Shown piece after piece: positions 49,500 to 59,026 of a DNA stretch of 64,000 bases. This stretch comes from Alphaproteobacteria bacterium (GTDB taxonomy: Bacteria > Pseudomonadota > Alphaproteobacteria > Thalassobaculales > Thalassobaculaceae). The position numbers and the translations under genes are program-made. The stretch lies in contig JAJEAR010000042.1 in the NCBI GenBank assembly GCA_022822665.1, forward strand, positions 1-64,000, written 5' to 3'. Numbering within the stretch: position 1 is the first letter of the stretch; each line of letters begins with the position of its first letter. The notes under the pieces were generated by a model, which was given only the letters and a program-made list of their open reading frames with translations, was not told the origin of the DNA and searched no databases.

Positions 49500-51022
49500 C
49501 GGTCACGCAGCAGGCGCTTGTAGAGCTTGCCGTTCTCCTGTCTCGGCAGGGCATCGTCGAAGTCGATCGAGCGCGGGCACTTGACCCGGCTCAGCCGCTC
49601 GCGGCACCAGGCGATCAGTTCCGCCTCGAGCGCGGGCCCGGCCACGGCCATGTCGACCGGGTGGACCACCGCCTTGACCGACTCGCCGAACTCCTCGTCG
49701 GGCACTCCGATCACGGCTGCATCCAGGACGCACGGGTGTCCGAGGAGCAGGTTCTCGACCTCCTGCGGGTAGATGTTGACCCCGCCGGTTATGATCATGT
49801 TCGCCTTGCGGTCTGTGAGGTACAGGTAGCCGTCCGCGTCGACGTAGCCGACGTCGCCCAGGGTGCTCCAGCCGCTGGCGGTTCGCGATGACCGGGTCTT
49901 TTCGGGGTCGTTGTGATAGGAGAACTCGGGTCCGTTGGCGAAGTACACCACGCCCTCGGTACCGTGCGGCACTTCGACGCCCTCATCGTCACAGATGCGC
50001 AGTTCGCCGATGATGGCGCGTCCGACCGAACCCGGATGATCCAGCCATTCCTGCGAGTTGATGAGGGTCAGGCCATTGCCTTCCGACCCGGCGTAGTACT
50101 CGAGGATGATCGGTCCGAACCAGTCGATCATGGCGCGCTTGACGTGTTGGGGACACGGTGCCGCTGCGTGGATGGCGCACCGCAGGCTCGAAAGGTCCCG
50201 CCTGGTGCGACTGGTCCGGGGAAGGCGCAGCATGCGGATGAACATGGTCGGGACCCACTGTGCGTGGGTGACGCGGTAGTGCTCGATCAGTCGCAGGCAT
50301 TCCCCGGCATCGAACCGCTCCATCACCACGATGGTTCCGCCGAAGCGCATGACCCGCATGCAGAACATCAGGGGTGCGGCGTGGTAGAGCGGGGCCGGTG
50401 AGAGGTAGACGGTTCCGGCATCGAACCCGAACAGCCGGGCCGCGAGAACGTAGCCCGGTGACGGAATGCCGAACGGGCCGTCGGGCAGGGCCCTCAGGAT
50501 CCCTTTGGGTCGGCCGGTGGTGCCCGACGAGTACGGCATCTCCACACCTTCCGACTGGTCGCTGACCGGGTGTGCCGGCATCGCCCCGAGCGCGGCATCC
50601 AGGTCCGCGTAGCCCGGCACGCCGGGCGCGATGGCGAACCGGGCGGTCGCGGGTATTGTGGCGAGATCGAGGCGCTTGGCCGTTGCCCCGAGGCCGGGCG
50701 AGGTCACCAGCATTTTCGAACCGGAGTCGCGCAGGATGTAGTTGACCTCGTCCGGGGTGAGATGGGTGGGGATCGGGACAATCCGCAGGCCGGCCCGCTG
50801 GGCGCCCCAGGCAAGAACGAGGTAGTCGAGGCAGTTCTCGAGCAGCAGTGCTATCCGGTCGCCCGACGTGATCCCGAGTGACCGGACAAGATGCGCGAAT
50901 CGGTTGGACCGTGCCTCGAGACCGGCAAAGTCCAGCGAGGCGCCCGAACCCCCCATGATCAGTGCCGGGCGGTTGGGAGTGAGTTCGGCATGGATGCCGG
51001 CATGCATCGGGGCAATGGTCAT
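49478..51022 (-). CDS. Fatty-acid/aryl-CoA ligase (AMP-forming)
   Basis: This 514-residue acyl-CoA synthetase has the P-loop [63 protein letters not shown] and the lysine motif [18 protein letters not shown] 51022 ([10 protein letters not shown]) is the conserved start. It overlaps the glycosyltransferase 3' end by 22 bases in convergent orientation. The N-terminal half is closest to long-chain ligases, but the substrate is unknown. Confidence 0.9.
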   Translation of the reverse strand: MTIAPMHAGIHAELTPNRPALIMGGSGASLDFAGLEARSNRFAHLVRSLGITSGDRIALLLENCLDYLVLAWGAQRAGLRIVPIPTHLTPDEVNYILRDSGSKMLVTSPGLGATAKRLDLATIPATARFAIAPGVPGYADLDAALGAMPAHPVSDQSEGVEMPYSSGTTGRPKGILRALPDGPFGIPSPGYVLAARLFGFDAGTVYLSPAPLYHAAPLMFCMRVMRFGGTIVVMERFDAGECLRLIEHYRVTHAQWVPTMFIRMLRLPRTSRTRRDLSSLRCAIHAAAPCPQHVKRAMIDWFGPIILEYYAGSEGNGLTLINSQEWLDHPGSVGRAIIGELRICDDEGVEVPHGTEGVVYFANGPEFSYHNDPEKTRSSRTASGWSTLGDVGYVDADGYLYLTDRKANMIITGGVNIYPQEVENLLLGHPCVLDAAVIGVPDEEFGESVKAVVHPVDMAVAGPALEAELIAWCRERLSRVKCPRSIDFDDALPRQENGKLYKRLLRDRYRAAGG

Positions 51023-51277
51023 CTGTGCGGTCCTGCTGTGGCCTGAATGGAACGGCTGCGTACAGATGGTGCTGCGCAAGGCGCGGATTACGGCATACCG
51101 GCCGCTGACCGCGTCCGGCGAGGATACACCCGGACCACGAAGGGACCCACGGCAAACGGGGCCGATTGTGTCCCGGCTGGTGGTACAGGAACCTGGCAGC
51201 CGGTGCAGCAGTGGGCCCTGCGAAAGGCTGGCCAGCTGGATGGCACAACGGAATGCGACTCGCACGAAAACAGGGTT

Positions 51278-51337
51278 GACAACCATTTTGTAGCCAACCA
51301 TATTGATGCCAACCATATTGATGCCAACTATATTGTT
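51278..51337 (+). repeat. Four tandem 15-bp repeats before the two-ATPase operon
   Basis: Units are GACAACCATTTTGTA (51278), GCCAACCATATTGAT (51293), an identical copy at 51308, and GCCAACTATATTGTT (51323). The last unit also forms a short dyad (CCAAC with GTTGG, 51324-51339). The array ends one base before the GGGAG ribosome-binding site at 51338 and 13 bases before the start codon. It is AT-rich in GC-rich surroundings, so it is a likely operator or leader element. Confidence 0.8.
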
Positions 51338-51350
51338 GGGAGATGATTTG

Positions 51351-52598
51351 ATGCGAAAAGGCGGGAGCAACTGGGTCGACGGAGAGAACTTCTTCGACCG
51401 CGACACGGAGCTCGAAGCGCTGGAAGAGCGGGTGCGGGAGGGAACCCATACCCTGCTGACCGCACAGCGCCGCATGGGCAAGACGAGCCTGGTGCGGGAA
51501 CTGCAGCGCCGGCTGGCCGAAACCGGAGAATTTGAGGTCGTATTCGTCGATCTGGAAGGGGCCTTTGACCCGGCCGATGCGATTGCCGAAATCGGGGTTC
51601 AGGCAAGGCCCGTCCACGCGGCGTGGGATCAGATCAAGAACCGCTTCGCCAACCTGTTGAGAAACGCCGGCGACCGGATCGAGGAACTGTCGGTTGCGGA
51701 CCTGAAGGTGACGCTGCGGGCCGGGATCGGTGTGGGGAATTGGGCGCAAAGAGGCGACACGATCCTTGCGGCCCTGTCGGAGAGCGGCCGGCCGGTCGTG
51801 CTTGCGATCGACGAGTTGCCGATACTCGTCAACCGGCTGCTGAAGGACGAGACGGGACAGGTGACACCTGCCGGCAAGCGGGAAGTTGAAGCGTTCCTGA
51901 GCTGGTTGCGCAAGGCGGGACAGGACCATCGTAACCGGGTCATGATGATCCTGTCGGGCAGTGTGAGCCTGGAGCCCCTGCTGGAACAGGCCGGGCTCAG
52001 CGCCCAGGCCAACATCTTTCCGCCCTTCGACCTGAAACCCTGGAGCGAGGAAACAGCCGTATCCTGCCTGGAGGCGCTTGCCCGATCCTATGGGGTCGGT
52101 CTGGGACCGGAGGTCGGCAGGGATATGTGCCGCAGGCTGCGTTGCTGCATTCCGCACCATGTCCAGATGTTCTTCGACAGGTTGCACGAACATCTTCGGC
52201 GCGCCGGGCGGAAGGACGCCTCGCTCGAAGATGTCGATAAGGTCTATGTGCAGGAGATGCAGGGCGTGCGGGGCCAGGTCGACCTGCAGCACTACGAGGG
52301 CCGGCTGGCAACGGTCCTCGGGCGAGCGGGGTACACGGTTGCGCTGGAAATTCTGACGGCAACGGCAGTCAAAGGCGATATCACCACGGAAACGATCAAC
52401 AGATATCGCAATGACTTCATGACGCGCGACGCGCATGACGGATGTGGCGCGCCCGCATTCGACCATGTGCTGCACGTGCTGCAGCACGACGGTTATCTGG
52501 AACCGAATGACGGCGGTTACCGGTTCGTCTCCGGTCTGCTCGAGGATTGGTGGCGTGGGCGCTACGGGCAGAGCTTCGTGCCCGTGTTTGACCGGTAA
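51351..52598 (+). CDS. STAND/AAA-type ATPase, first gene of a two-ATPase operon
   Basis: This 415-residue soluble ATPase has Walker A in [18 protein letters not shown] (GKT, with Ala in the first glycine position, as seen in related families) and Walker B in [13 protein letters not shown] sensor segment [20 protein letters not shown] follows. About residues 290-415 form a winged-helix-like C-terminal part. No nuclease, TIR, protease or membrane effector domain is visible. GGGAG lies 8 bases before ATG 51351, right after the 15-bp repeat array. A second, larger ATPase gene follows after 21 bases. The pair may form a sensor/effector system, but the function is unknown. Confidence 0.78.
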   Translation: MRKGGSNWVDGENFFDRDTELEALEERVREGTHTLLTAQRRMGKTSLVRELQRRLAETGEFEVVFVDLEGAFDPADAIAEIGVQARPVHAAWDQIKNRFANLLRNAGDRIEELSVADLKVTLRAGIGVGNWAQRGDTILAALSESGRPVVLAIDELPILVNRLLKDETGQVTPAGKREVEAFLSWLRKAGQDHRNRVMMILSGSVSLEPLLEQAGLSAQANIFPPFDLKPWSEETAVSCLEALARSYGVGLGPEVGRDMCRRLRCCIPHHVQMFFDRLHEHLRRAGRKDASLEDVDKVYVQEMQGVRGQVDLQHYEGRLATVLGRAGYTVALEILTATAVKGDITTETINRYRNDFMTRDAHDGCGAPAFDHVLHVLQHDGYLEPNDGGYRFVSGLLEDWWRGRYGQSFVPVFDR

Positions 52599-52619
52599 CA
52601 AAAAGCGGGAGCCGGATCG

Positions 52620-55600
52620 ATGGCTGTGACTGCCAGAAAATACAACCCGGGCTTTCTCTCTGTCGAAGAACTGGTCGCGACCTTCTGCGTACGGACAACG
52701 GAGTACGAGTCCCTGGTCGAGGCGTTGCGCGAGTGCTCGGGTAGCGCCAACTCCCATCAGATCGTGATCGGGCCGCGCGGCAGCGGGAAGACAAGCCTTC
52801 TGCTACGGATCGCGGCGGAGGTGCTGCGTGATGCCGATCTATCGGCGCGCTTCTTCCCAATCGTGTTCGCGGAGGAAAGCTACGAGGTCTCCACCGCGGG
52901 CGAGTTCTGGCTCGAGTGCGTATCCCGGCTGGCCGATCAGGCACCGCGCAGGGATGGAGATGTCGACCTGCACCGCACCTTCGGGGAACTGCGCACCATC
53001 CATGATGACCGGATGCTGGAGGACCGGTGTCTCGGGGTTCTGCAGGACTTTGCCGACCGGGAAGAAAAGCGCCTCGTGCTGTTCGTCGAGAACCTCAACA
53101 CGATGTTCAGGGACATGGGCGACAAGGACGCGGGCTGGCGGTTGCGGAAGCTGCTGCAGACCGAACCGAGGATCGTTTTGCTGGCGAGCGCGACCAGCCG
53201 GTTCGACCAGATAGACGATCCGAAGGAAGCGCTCTACGAGCTCTTCCGGATGATCCGGTTGCATCCCCTGGACACGGAAGGCTGCGCGACCTTGTGGCGG
53301 ACGGTGTCGGGGCAGGACCGGGCGCCGCAGACGATCCAGGCTTTGCGGATTCTCACCGGCGGCAACCCGAGGCTGCTGACGATCGTGGCCCGGTTCGGCG
53401 CCAATCTGTCGTTCCGCGAGCTGATGGCTGATCTTCTCGACCTGGTCGATGACCATACCGAGTATTTCAGGAGCCATCTTGAGTCGCTCCCGGCGCAGGA
53501 GCGAAAGGTGTACCTCGCCCTTGCCAATCTCTGGAAACCGGCGAACACACGCGAGATCGCGGACCGGGCGAGGCTCGGGACCAGCAAGTGCAGCGCACAA
53601 CTGGCTCGCCTGGTCGAGCGGGGTGCGGTGGAGGTGAGCGGTGGTAGTGCGCGGAGAAAGCTCTATTACCTGACCGAGCGGCTCTACAACATCTACTACC
53701 TGATGCGGCGGGCGCGCGGGCCGGCGCCGCTGATCGATGCGCTGATCCGCTTCATGGAAGCCTACTACTCGACCGACGAGCTTAAGCAGCTCGGGATCCG
53801 CATGGCGCGTGAAGCGTCGGGATTCGACCGGGGTGCGTTGGAGCTCCACCGGATGGCGTTCGAGCATCTTGTCGGACTGCCGTCGCTCGAAGCGCATCGC
53901 GAAGAACTGCTTTCGCGTGCGCCGTATGCCCTTGCGAATGTGTCCAGTGAGTTTTCTGCACTATCTCCGGCGCCGTCGGCCGCGCGGGAACTCTTCACCA
54001 AGGCGCTGGCGCTGGCGGAAAGAGGCCCCTTGCAGGACGCCGTGGCGGCCTGGGACGAGGTTGTCCGAAGGTTCGGGGAGAGCGACGCACCGGCGGATCT
54101 CGAACAGGTGTCGTTGGCACTCGTCAACAAGGCAAAGGCGTTGGACCAGCTGGGAAGAGTAGAAGAATCGCTGGCGGTGCTGGACGGCGTGGTGCGGCGT
54201 TTCGGGGCGGATAACGCGGAAGGCCACACTCTCGCGGCGGCGACGGCGCTCGCGAGCAAAGGTGGAGTGCTGAGCAATCTGGACCGGCACACTGAAGCGC
54301 TAGCCGCTTGGGAAGAGATCGCGCGACGCTTCGGTAAGAGCCGGGTGCCGGCGCTTGAGTCGCTGGTAACCAACGCGCGGGTCGGGACGGCGCTCGCGCT
54401 GAATGCGTTGAACCGGCCTCGGGAAGCTCTGCAAGCCTGCGATGAAGCGCTGGAACGCTTTGGCAAGGACGGTTCGCTCGATCTTCACAGTGAAGTGGCG
54501 ACCGTCATGGTCGGGCGGGGTCTTGCACTCGCGGGTCTGGGCCGCGTCGACGAGGCGATAGACGCCTGGGGTGGCGTCGTGGAGCGTTTCGGCACGAGCG
54601 ACTCCATCAGAGTCGTCGAACAGGTGGTCTACGCGTTAGCGAACATCGGCACCGCGCACTTCCAGTTGGACCGGCTGGAGGAGGCTCTGGCCGTGTTCAA
54701 CCGGGTTGTGGAAGGTGACAAGGCAAGCGATGCGCCGATCCTGCGGGAGGTGGTGGCATACTGTTTTGCCAAGAGAGGCAACGTGCTGGCCGTGCTGAAG
54801 CGGGAAACGGAAGCGCTCTCTTCGTGGGACGAGGCGATCAGAGCTTTCGGAGCAAGTGGTTCGCCAAAAACGGCGGAACCGTTCTGCGAGGCCCTGATGA
54901 ACAAGGCTGCGGCGCTGCACAACGCCGGAGGATTCGGGGATGCGCTGCATCTGTGGGGCGACGTGGTGGAACGGTTTGGGGCCGACGACCGCCCTGACCT
55001 CCTTGCCATGGTTGCGACGGCGCAGAAGAACCGGGGGCGGTTGCTGGAACGGCTGGGCCAATTCGAAGAGGCGCTGGCGGTCTGGGACGAGATCGAACGG
55101 CGTTATGGAAACAGCGATGAGCCGGAAATTTCGAAGCTGTTTGCTTCATCCTTGGTCAGAAAGGGTACGACGCTCGCCCGTCTGAACCGGCAGGAGGACG
55201 CGATCGAAGTTTGGAGCATAGTTGAGTGCCAGTTCGGAAAGGACGACGTATCGCCGTATTGCGAGGAGATTGCGACGGCTGTCTTGAATAAAGTGAATGT
55301 GCTGAATCTGTTGGACAGGCCAGAAGATGCCCTTGAGACCTGTGACGAGGCGCTCCGGCGATTTGGAAGCACAAACGAGCCCTGCAGTGTTGAGGCCGTC
55401 GCACAGACTCTCGTCTGGAAGGGTGCCTTGCTGGTCGCTCTGAACCGAACCGAGGAAGGATTCGTGGCGTGGGACGAGGTTGTCCGAAGGTTCGAGGCGA
55501 GTGATGTGCCGGCACTTCGCGACACGGCGGAAACTGCGTTGTATGCGCGGGCGCAGCACGAACTGGCTGAAGGCACCTCACGGACTGCCGTTACGTTTCT

Positions 55601-55994
55601 CGACCGCGCGCTGTTGCAGGCGCGGGCAGGCAATCTGGAGAACAGGCTACGTGGCCATCTGATCCGGGCCCGGGCGCACCTGGCGGAGGGCGATAGTGAA
55701 GCATGCGTCCGTGATGTTGAGACTGCGCTGTTGATCCTCCCTGAACTGAACATCTTGCCGAGGGACGTGCTGGTGGTTCTGGCCGATCTCGCGTCGGGTG
55801 TCGGGCCCGAGAGGATGTGCGATCTGATCAAGTCATCGCCAGCCGACAATCTCCTGCTTCCGTTGAGGACGGCGCTGGAACGGGAACTCGGGTTGGAACC
55901 GAGGGTGGCCAGGGAAGTCGAAGAGATTGCCGAAGACATACGCCGGGAATTGCTCGCCCGGCCTGTCCACAAGGTTGGGAGACCGACGGCCTGA
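52620..55994 (+). CDS. STAND-like ATPase with about twelve C-terminal TPR-like repeats
   Basis: This 1124-residue protein has an N-terminal ATPase (residues about 1-290) with Walker A IGPRGSGKTSLLLRIA and the Walker B-like LVLFVENLN, where the usual DE is EN. A winged-helix segment (about 300-370) includes KPANTREIADRARLGTSKCS and KLYYLTERLYNIYYLMRR. From about residue 455 to 975, some twelve 42-44-residue units recur, each with WDEVVRRFG-like and ALxxLxRxEEAL-like motifs, which are TPR-type helical pairs. Large C-terminal repeat arrays are the ligand-sensing part of STAND proteins. It is cotranscribed with the smaller ATPase. No effector domain is recognisable. Confidence 0.82.
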   Translation: MAVTARKYNPGFLSVEELVATFCVRTTEYESLVEALRECSGSANSHQIVIGPRGSGKTSLLLRIAAEVLRDADLSARFFPIVFAEESYEVSTAGEFWLECVSRLADQAPRRDGDVDLHRTFGELRTIHDDRMLEDRCLGVLQDFADREEKRLVLFVENLNTMFRDMGDKDAGWRLRKLLQTEPRIVLLASATSRFDQIDDPKEALYELFRMIRLHPLDTEGCATLWRTVSGQDRAPQTIQALRILTGGNPRLLTIVARFGANLSFRELMADLLDLVDDHTEYFRSHLESLPAQERKVYLALANLWKPANTREIADRARLGTSKCSAQLARLVERGAVEVSGGSARRKLYYLTERLYNIYYLMRRARGPAPLIDALIRFMEAYYSTDELKQLGIRMAREASGFDRGALELHRMAFEHLVGLPSLEAHREELLSRAPYALANVSSEFSALSPAPSAARELFTKALALAERGPLQDAVAAWDEVVRRFGESDAPADLEQVSLALVNKAKALDQLGRVEESLAVLDGVVRRFGADNAEGHTLAAATALASKGGVLSNLDRHTEALAAWEEIARRFGKSRVPALESLVTNARVGTALALNALNRPREALQACDEALERFGKDGSLDLHSEVATVMVGRGLALAGLGRVDEAIDAWGGVVERFGTSDSIRVVEQVVYALANIGTAHFQLDRLEEALAVFNRVVEGDKASDAPILREVVAYCFAKRGNVLAVLKRETEALSSWDEAIRAFGASGSPKTAEPFCEALMNKAAALHNAGGFGDALHLWGDVVERFGADDRPDLLAMVATAQKNRGRLLERLGQFEEALAVWDEIERRYGNSDEPEISKLFASSLVRKGTTLARLNRQEDAIEVWSIVECQFGKDDVSPYCEEIATAVLNKVNVLNLLDRPEDALETCDEALRRFGSTNEPCSVEAVAQTLVWKGALLVALNRTEEGFVAWDEVVRRFEASDVPALRDTAETALYARAQHELAEGTSRTAVTFLDRALLQARAGNLENRLRGHLIRARAHLAEGDSEACVRDVETALLILPELNILPRDVLVVLADLASGVGPERMCDLIKSSPADNLLLPLRTALERELGLEPRVAREVEEIAEDIRRELLARPVHKVGRPTA

Positions 55995-56153
55995 TCGTTT
56001 CAGGCAACCCGGTTGCGATGGAACCGGATGGAAGAAAGTAATGAAGCCGTGCGCTGCTCTTGTGCCGAAAGCGAGCAGTTTCTGCATCAACTTGTTGTTT
56101 TCGCTGGAATACTCGAGCCCGGTCTCCGGGCCGGAAATGCCGTGGCAGGCCAC

Positions 56154-56420
56154 TCAGGCCGCGGACGAGCCGTCTCCGACAGCCGGAGCGTGCGCAATCA
56201 GTGCCCGAAGGGCCGTCATCGCCTCCTCGTGACGGCGAAGTCCTTCGTCCATGGCCTCCTTGTGACGACGCAGGTCGGCTTCGCGCGCTTCGCGACGGTC
56301 CTTCGCCCGCTCTTCTGACGAGCGGTGCATTTCGACGATCCCACGCCAGATCAGGAAGCAGGCAGAGCCGCCGACCAGAATGGTCGCGGCAGCAATGGCG
56401 ACAGTCGCCCATGCCGTAAT
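56154..56420 (-). CDS. Small membrane/coiled-coil protein lacking a standard start codon
   Basis: The minus frame from 56420 to 56154 encodes about 88 residues: one membrane helix (TVAIAAATILVGGSACFLIW) followed by a charged, heptad-like helix (ERAKDRREAREADLRRHKEA, continuing DEGLRRHEEAMTALRALI). Between an upstream in-frame TAA near 56495 and the membrane helix there is no ATG, GTG or TTG. GGAGG (56431-56435, minus) sits 10 bases before an ATT codon at 56420. Either ATT initiates, or an original ATG has been lost. It converges on the TPR-ATPase gene and is separated from it by about 160 bases, so it is not in that operon. Confidence 0.6.
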   Translation of the reverse strand: MTAWATVAIAAATILVGGSACFLIWRGIVEMHRSSEERAKDRREAREADLRRHKEAMDEGLRRHEEAMTALRALIAHAPAVGDGSSAA

Positions 56421-56668
56421 GAGCTGGGGTCCTCCATCAGGCTGCTTCCTGCGGTTACCGGCGTCCGGACCAGGTCCAGAACTTTACCATCCGCCCCTTA
56501 TACACCGGCTTTAATGGCCTTCGCCAAACCGACCCATGCGGGGCAGGGTGCTCACGCGGGGAGCCAGCCGGCACTGACGCCGGGCGGTCGCCCGGGGCCG
56601 GATCGAGCCGATTGACACTGGCTCGACCTGCCTGTCATGGAAGCCGCACCGATGATCCCGGGGGAGAC

Positions 56669-57379
56669 ATGCGAATGGGAACCGGAAAGGTCGCCGTCAT
56701 CACCGCCGCGGGCAGCGGCATGGGCGCGGCCGCCGCGAGGCGGCTGGCGGGTGACGGGTACAGTGTCGCGGTCCTGTCGTCATCCGGCAGGGGCGAGGCG
56801 CTCGCAACCGAACTCGGCGGGTTCGGCGTGACCGGGTCCAACCGGTCGAATGCCGACCTGCAGCGCCTGGTCGACGGCGCCGTCGAACGCTGGGGACGGA
56901 TCGACGTGCTGGTCAACAGCGCCGGGCATGGTCCGCGCGGCCCGCTGCTCGAACTGACCGACGAGGACTGGCATGCCGGAATGGAGGTCTACTTCCTCTC
57001 GGCCGTCCGGCCGGTCCGGCTCGTCACGCCGGTCATGGAGCAGCAGCGGTCGGGCGCCATCATCAACATCTCTACCTTTGCCGCCTTCGAACCCGACCCC
57101 ACCTTTCCGACCTCGGGCGTGTTCCGGGCAGGGCTTGCGTCATGGACCAAGCTCTACTGCGACAGGTACGCGGCGTCCGGCATCCGGATGAACAACGTCC
57201 TGCCGGGGTTCATCGACAGCCTGCCGGAGAACCCGGCGTTCCGCGAGCGCATTCCCATGGCCCGCTACGGAAGCGTGGACGAGATCGCCGCGACCGTCGC
57301 CTTCCTGGCGTCACCGGGATCCGGCTACATCACCGGTCAGAACCTGCGCGTTGACGGCGGGATCACGCGGAGCGTCTGA
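56669..57379 (+). CDS. Short-chain dehydrogenase-fold protein without YxxxK
   Basis: This 236-residue SDR has the cofactor motif ITAAGSGMGAAAAR, VLVNSAG (NNAG-like), and INISTFAAF with the catalytic-region serine. It ends GQNLRVDGGITRSV. Where the catalytic tyrosine and lysine are expected, the sequence reads SGVFRAGLASWTKLYCDRYA, so the tyrosine is replaced by Phe and the lysine is not at +4. Homologues with the same FRAGL/YRAAL stretch exist, so this is a subfamily trait rather than damage. The reaction is unknown. ATG 56669 follows GGGGAGA. Confidence 0.85.
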   Translation: MRMGTGKVAVITAAGSGMGAAAARRLAGDGYSVAVLSSSGRGEALATELGGFGVTGSNRSNADLQRLVDGAVERWGRIDVLVNSAGHGPRGPLLELTDEDWHAGMEVYFLSAVRPVRLVTPVMEQQRSGAIINISTFAAFEPDPTFPTSGVFRAGLASWTKLYCDRYAASGIRMNNVLPGFIDSLPENPAFRERIPMARYGSVDEIAATVAFLASPGSGYITGQNLRVDGGITRSV

Positions 57380-57393
57380 GCTGCCGGCCGGGA

Positions 57394-58242
57394 TCACGCC
57401 ATAAGGGCGAGTATGCTGGCGGGCAGCGCGAAGGCCGCCGCGTGGACTTCCGGGGTGTAGTAGCGGGTCCCGAACCCCGCGTGTTTGAACCGCCGGGTCA
57501 GTTCGGCCACCCCGGTCCGGCGCAACGCCGCGTTGTCACTGGCCCAGCCGAAGGCCATGTGTCCGCCCTGGTAGGTGGGTACCGGGGCGAGGTAGAACCA
57601 GACGTCGGCGAATGATGGACCGAGCCGCCGGTAACTGTCGGTCAGTTCCCCGCCCTGCACGTGCGGAACCCCGTTTTGGGTCACCAGCACCCCGCCCGGC
57701 GCCAGCCGGTCCCGGCAGGCACGGTAGAACGCCTCGGAAAACAGCACCTCGCCGGGCCCGACCGGGTCGGTGGAATCGATGATGATGACGTCCCAGCTCC
57801 CGGTGGCCTCGGCCACGAAACGGGCACCGTCGGCGATGACCAGCTCAAGGCGCGGGTCGGACAGGGCGCCATCGGCAAGTGACGGCATCCAGGTGGCGCA
57901 CAGGTCGACCACCTCCCGGTCGATCTCGACCATGGTCAGCGCCTCGACGCTGCGGTGCCGGAGCACCTCGCGCGCGGTTCCGCCATCACCGCCACCGATG
58001 ACGAGCACACGCGAGGCGCTGCCGTGGCCGAGAATCGGCACGTGGGTCAGCATCTCGTGGTAGATGAACTCGTCGCCCTCGGTGGTCTGGACGATGCCGT
58101 CAAGCGCCAGGACCCGTCCGAACAGCCTGTTCTCGAAGATCAGCAATTCCTGCTGACCGGTCGAGGAGCGGAACAGGACCCGGTCCATGGACAGCCCCTG
58201 GGTCAGCCCCGGGTGCAGCGCCTCCTCGAACCATTCGGTCAC
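57394..58242 (-). CDS. speE: Polyamine aminopropyltransferase (spermidine synthase)
   Basis: Transfers the aminopropyl group of decarboxylated SAM to putrescine. It has 282 residues. EDEFIYHEMLTHVP-like GDEFIYHEMLTHVPIL, LVIGGGDGGTAREVLRH, VEIDREVVDL and IIIDSTDPVGPGEVLFS are diagnostic. GTG 58242 overlaps the speD stop by 4 bases, so the two enzymes are made together. Confidence 0.96.
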   Translation of the reverse strand: MTEWFEEALHPGLTQGLSMDRVLFRSSTGQQELLIFENRLFGRVLALDGIVQTTEGDEFIYHEMLTHVPILGHGSASRVLVIGGGDGGTAREVLRHRSVEALTMVEIDREVVDLCATWMPSLADGALSDPRLELVIADGARFVAEATGSWDVIIIDSTDPVGPGEVLFSEAFYRACRDRLAPGGVLVTQNGVPHVQGGELTDSYRRLGPSFADVWFYLAPVPTYQGGHMAFGWASDNAALRRTGVAELTRRFKHAGFGTRYYTPEVHAAAFALPASILALMA

Positions 58243-58661
58243 GTGACGATCCCGCGGCGATGATCCCCGATCTGGACCGACTCGGGGCTGAAGGCTGCGG
58301 TGAACACCGGGATTGCCCGGTGCGGGTCGGTGTCGCCGCACATGAACACGTCGAGTGCCGCGTAGCGTCGTTCCGGCCAGGTGTGGATGCTGATATGTGA
58401 CTCGGCCAGGACCGCGATCCCCGACACCCCGCCTTCGGGCGAGAACCGGTGCAGGTGCAGGTGCAGTATGGTCGCGCCGGACGCGTCCACGGCCCGGATC
58501 AACGTGTGCCGGACATGTTCCACGTCGTCGAGATTCGATGCACCCCACAGATCGATGATCAGGTGGGTGCCTGCAAATGTCATGCCGTCACGGCGTGTGA
58601 AGTGGTCGGGGTGGCCGTCGTCCACGGCTTCGGGCCGGGGAACAACAACCGTCCGGTTCAT
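58239..58661 (-). CDS. speD: S-adenosylmethionine decarboxylase proenzyme
   Basis: Supplies decarboxylated SAM to SpeE. It has 140 residues. The self-cleavage site that creates the pyruvoyl group is the ES bond in LAESHISIHTWPERRYAALDVFMCG. The processing histidine and cysteine are in the same segment. It lies directly upstream of speE. ATG 58661 is chosen as the conserved start. Confidence 0.95.
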   Translation of the reverse strand: MNRTVVVPRPEAVDDGHPDHFTRRDGMTFAGTHLIIDLWGASNLDDVEHVRHTLIRAVDASGATILHLHLHRFSPEGGVSGIAVLAESHISIHTWPERRYAALDVFMCGDTDPHRAIPVFTAAFSPESVQIGDHRRGIVT

Positions 58662-58710
58662 GGACCAGCCCCTGGCACCCCGGAGCGGGCGGTCAAGGCG
58701 TTGCAACGGA

Positions 58711-58947
58711 TCATTTGGCCAATACCGTCCTACGGGCCCGGCGCCGCGTGACGCGCCGCGCACGCGGCGCCGCATCTCCGCGCCGCCTGTGCAGCTCGTC
58801 AAGCACGTCGCGCTTTTCCTGGTCCGAGAACCGGGACCAGCGGGCCACTTCCTTCAGCGTGCGCCAGCACCCGAGACAGTACCCGGTCTGGGCATTGATC
58901 TGGCAGACGCCGACACACGGTGAAATGATCGGAAAATCCTGCTCCAT
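58711..58947 (-). CDS. DUF1289 family protein
   Basis: This 78-residue protein has the DUF1289 cysteine motif SPCVGVCQINAQTGYCLGCWRTLKEVARW, with four cysteines that probably bind metal. The C-terminal third is a very basic arginine-rich tail. ATG 58947 (MEQDFPIISPC) is the natural start. It lies upstream of speD on the same strand, 49 bases away. Confidence 0.92.
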   Translation of the reverse strand: MEQDFPIISPCVGVCQINAQTGYCLGCWRTLKEVARWSRFSDQEKRDVLDELHRRRGDAAPRARRVTRRRARRTVLAK

Positions 58948-59026
58948 GAGCTCTGTGTCCCAGAACCGGTACCGACGTCCACACATGGCGTGTCAACGCC
59001 TTGAGAGCAAGAGGAAAATCGATCCT

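Noticed and set aside
56000-56016. Short dyad GCAACCCGGTTGC after the TPR-ATPase gene
   Set aside because: Too short and without a T-run, so not called as a terminator.
55833-56153. Minus-strand frame beginning MACHGISGPE directly after the small membrane-protein stop
   Set aside because: About half of it is antisense to the TPR-ATPase gene. There is no family similarity, and the single CH-like motif is not a heme site (no CxxCH).
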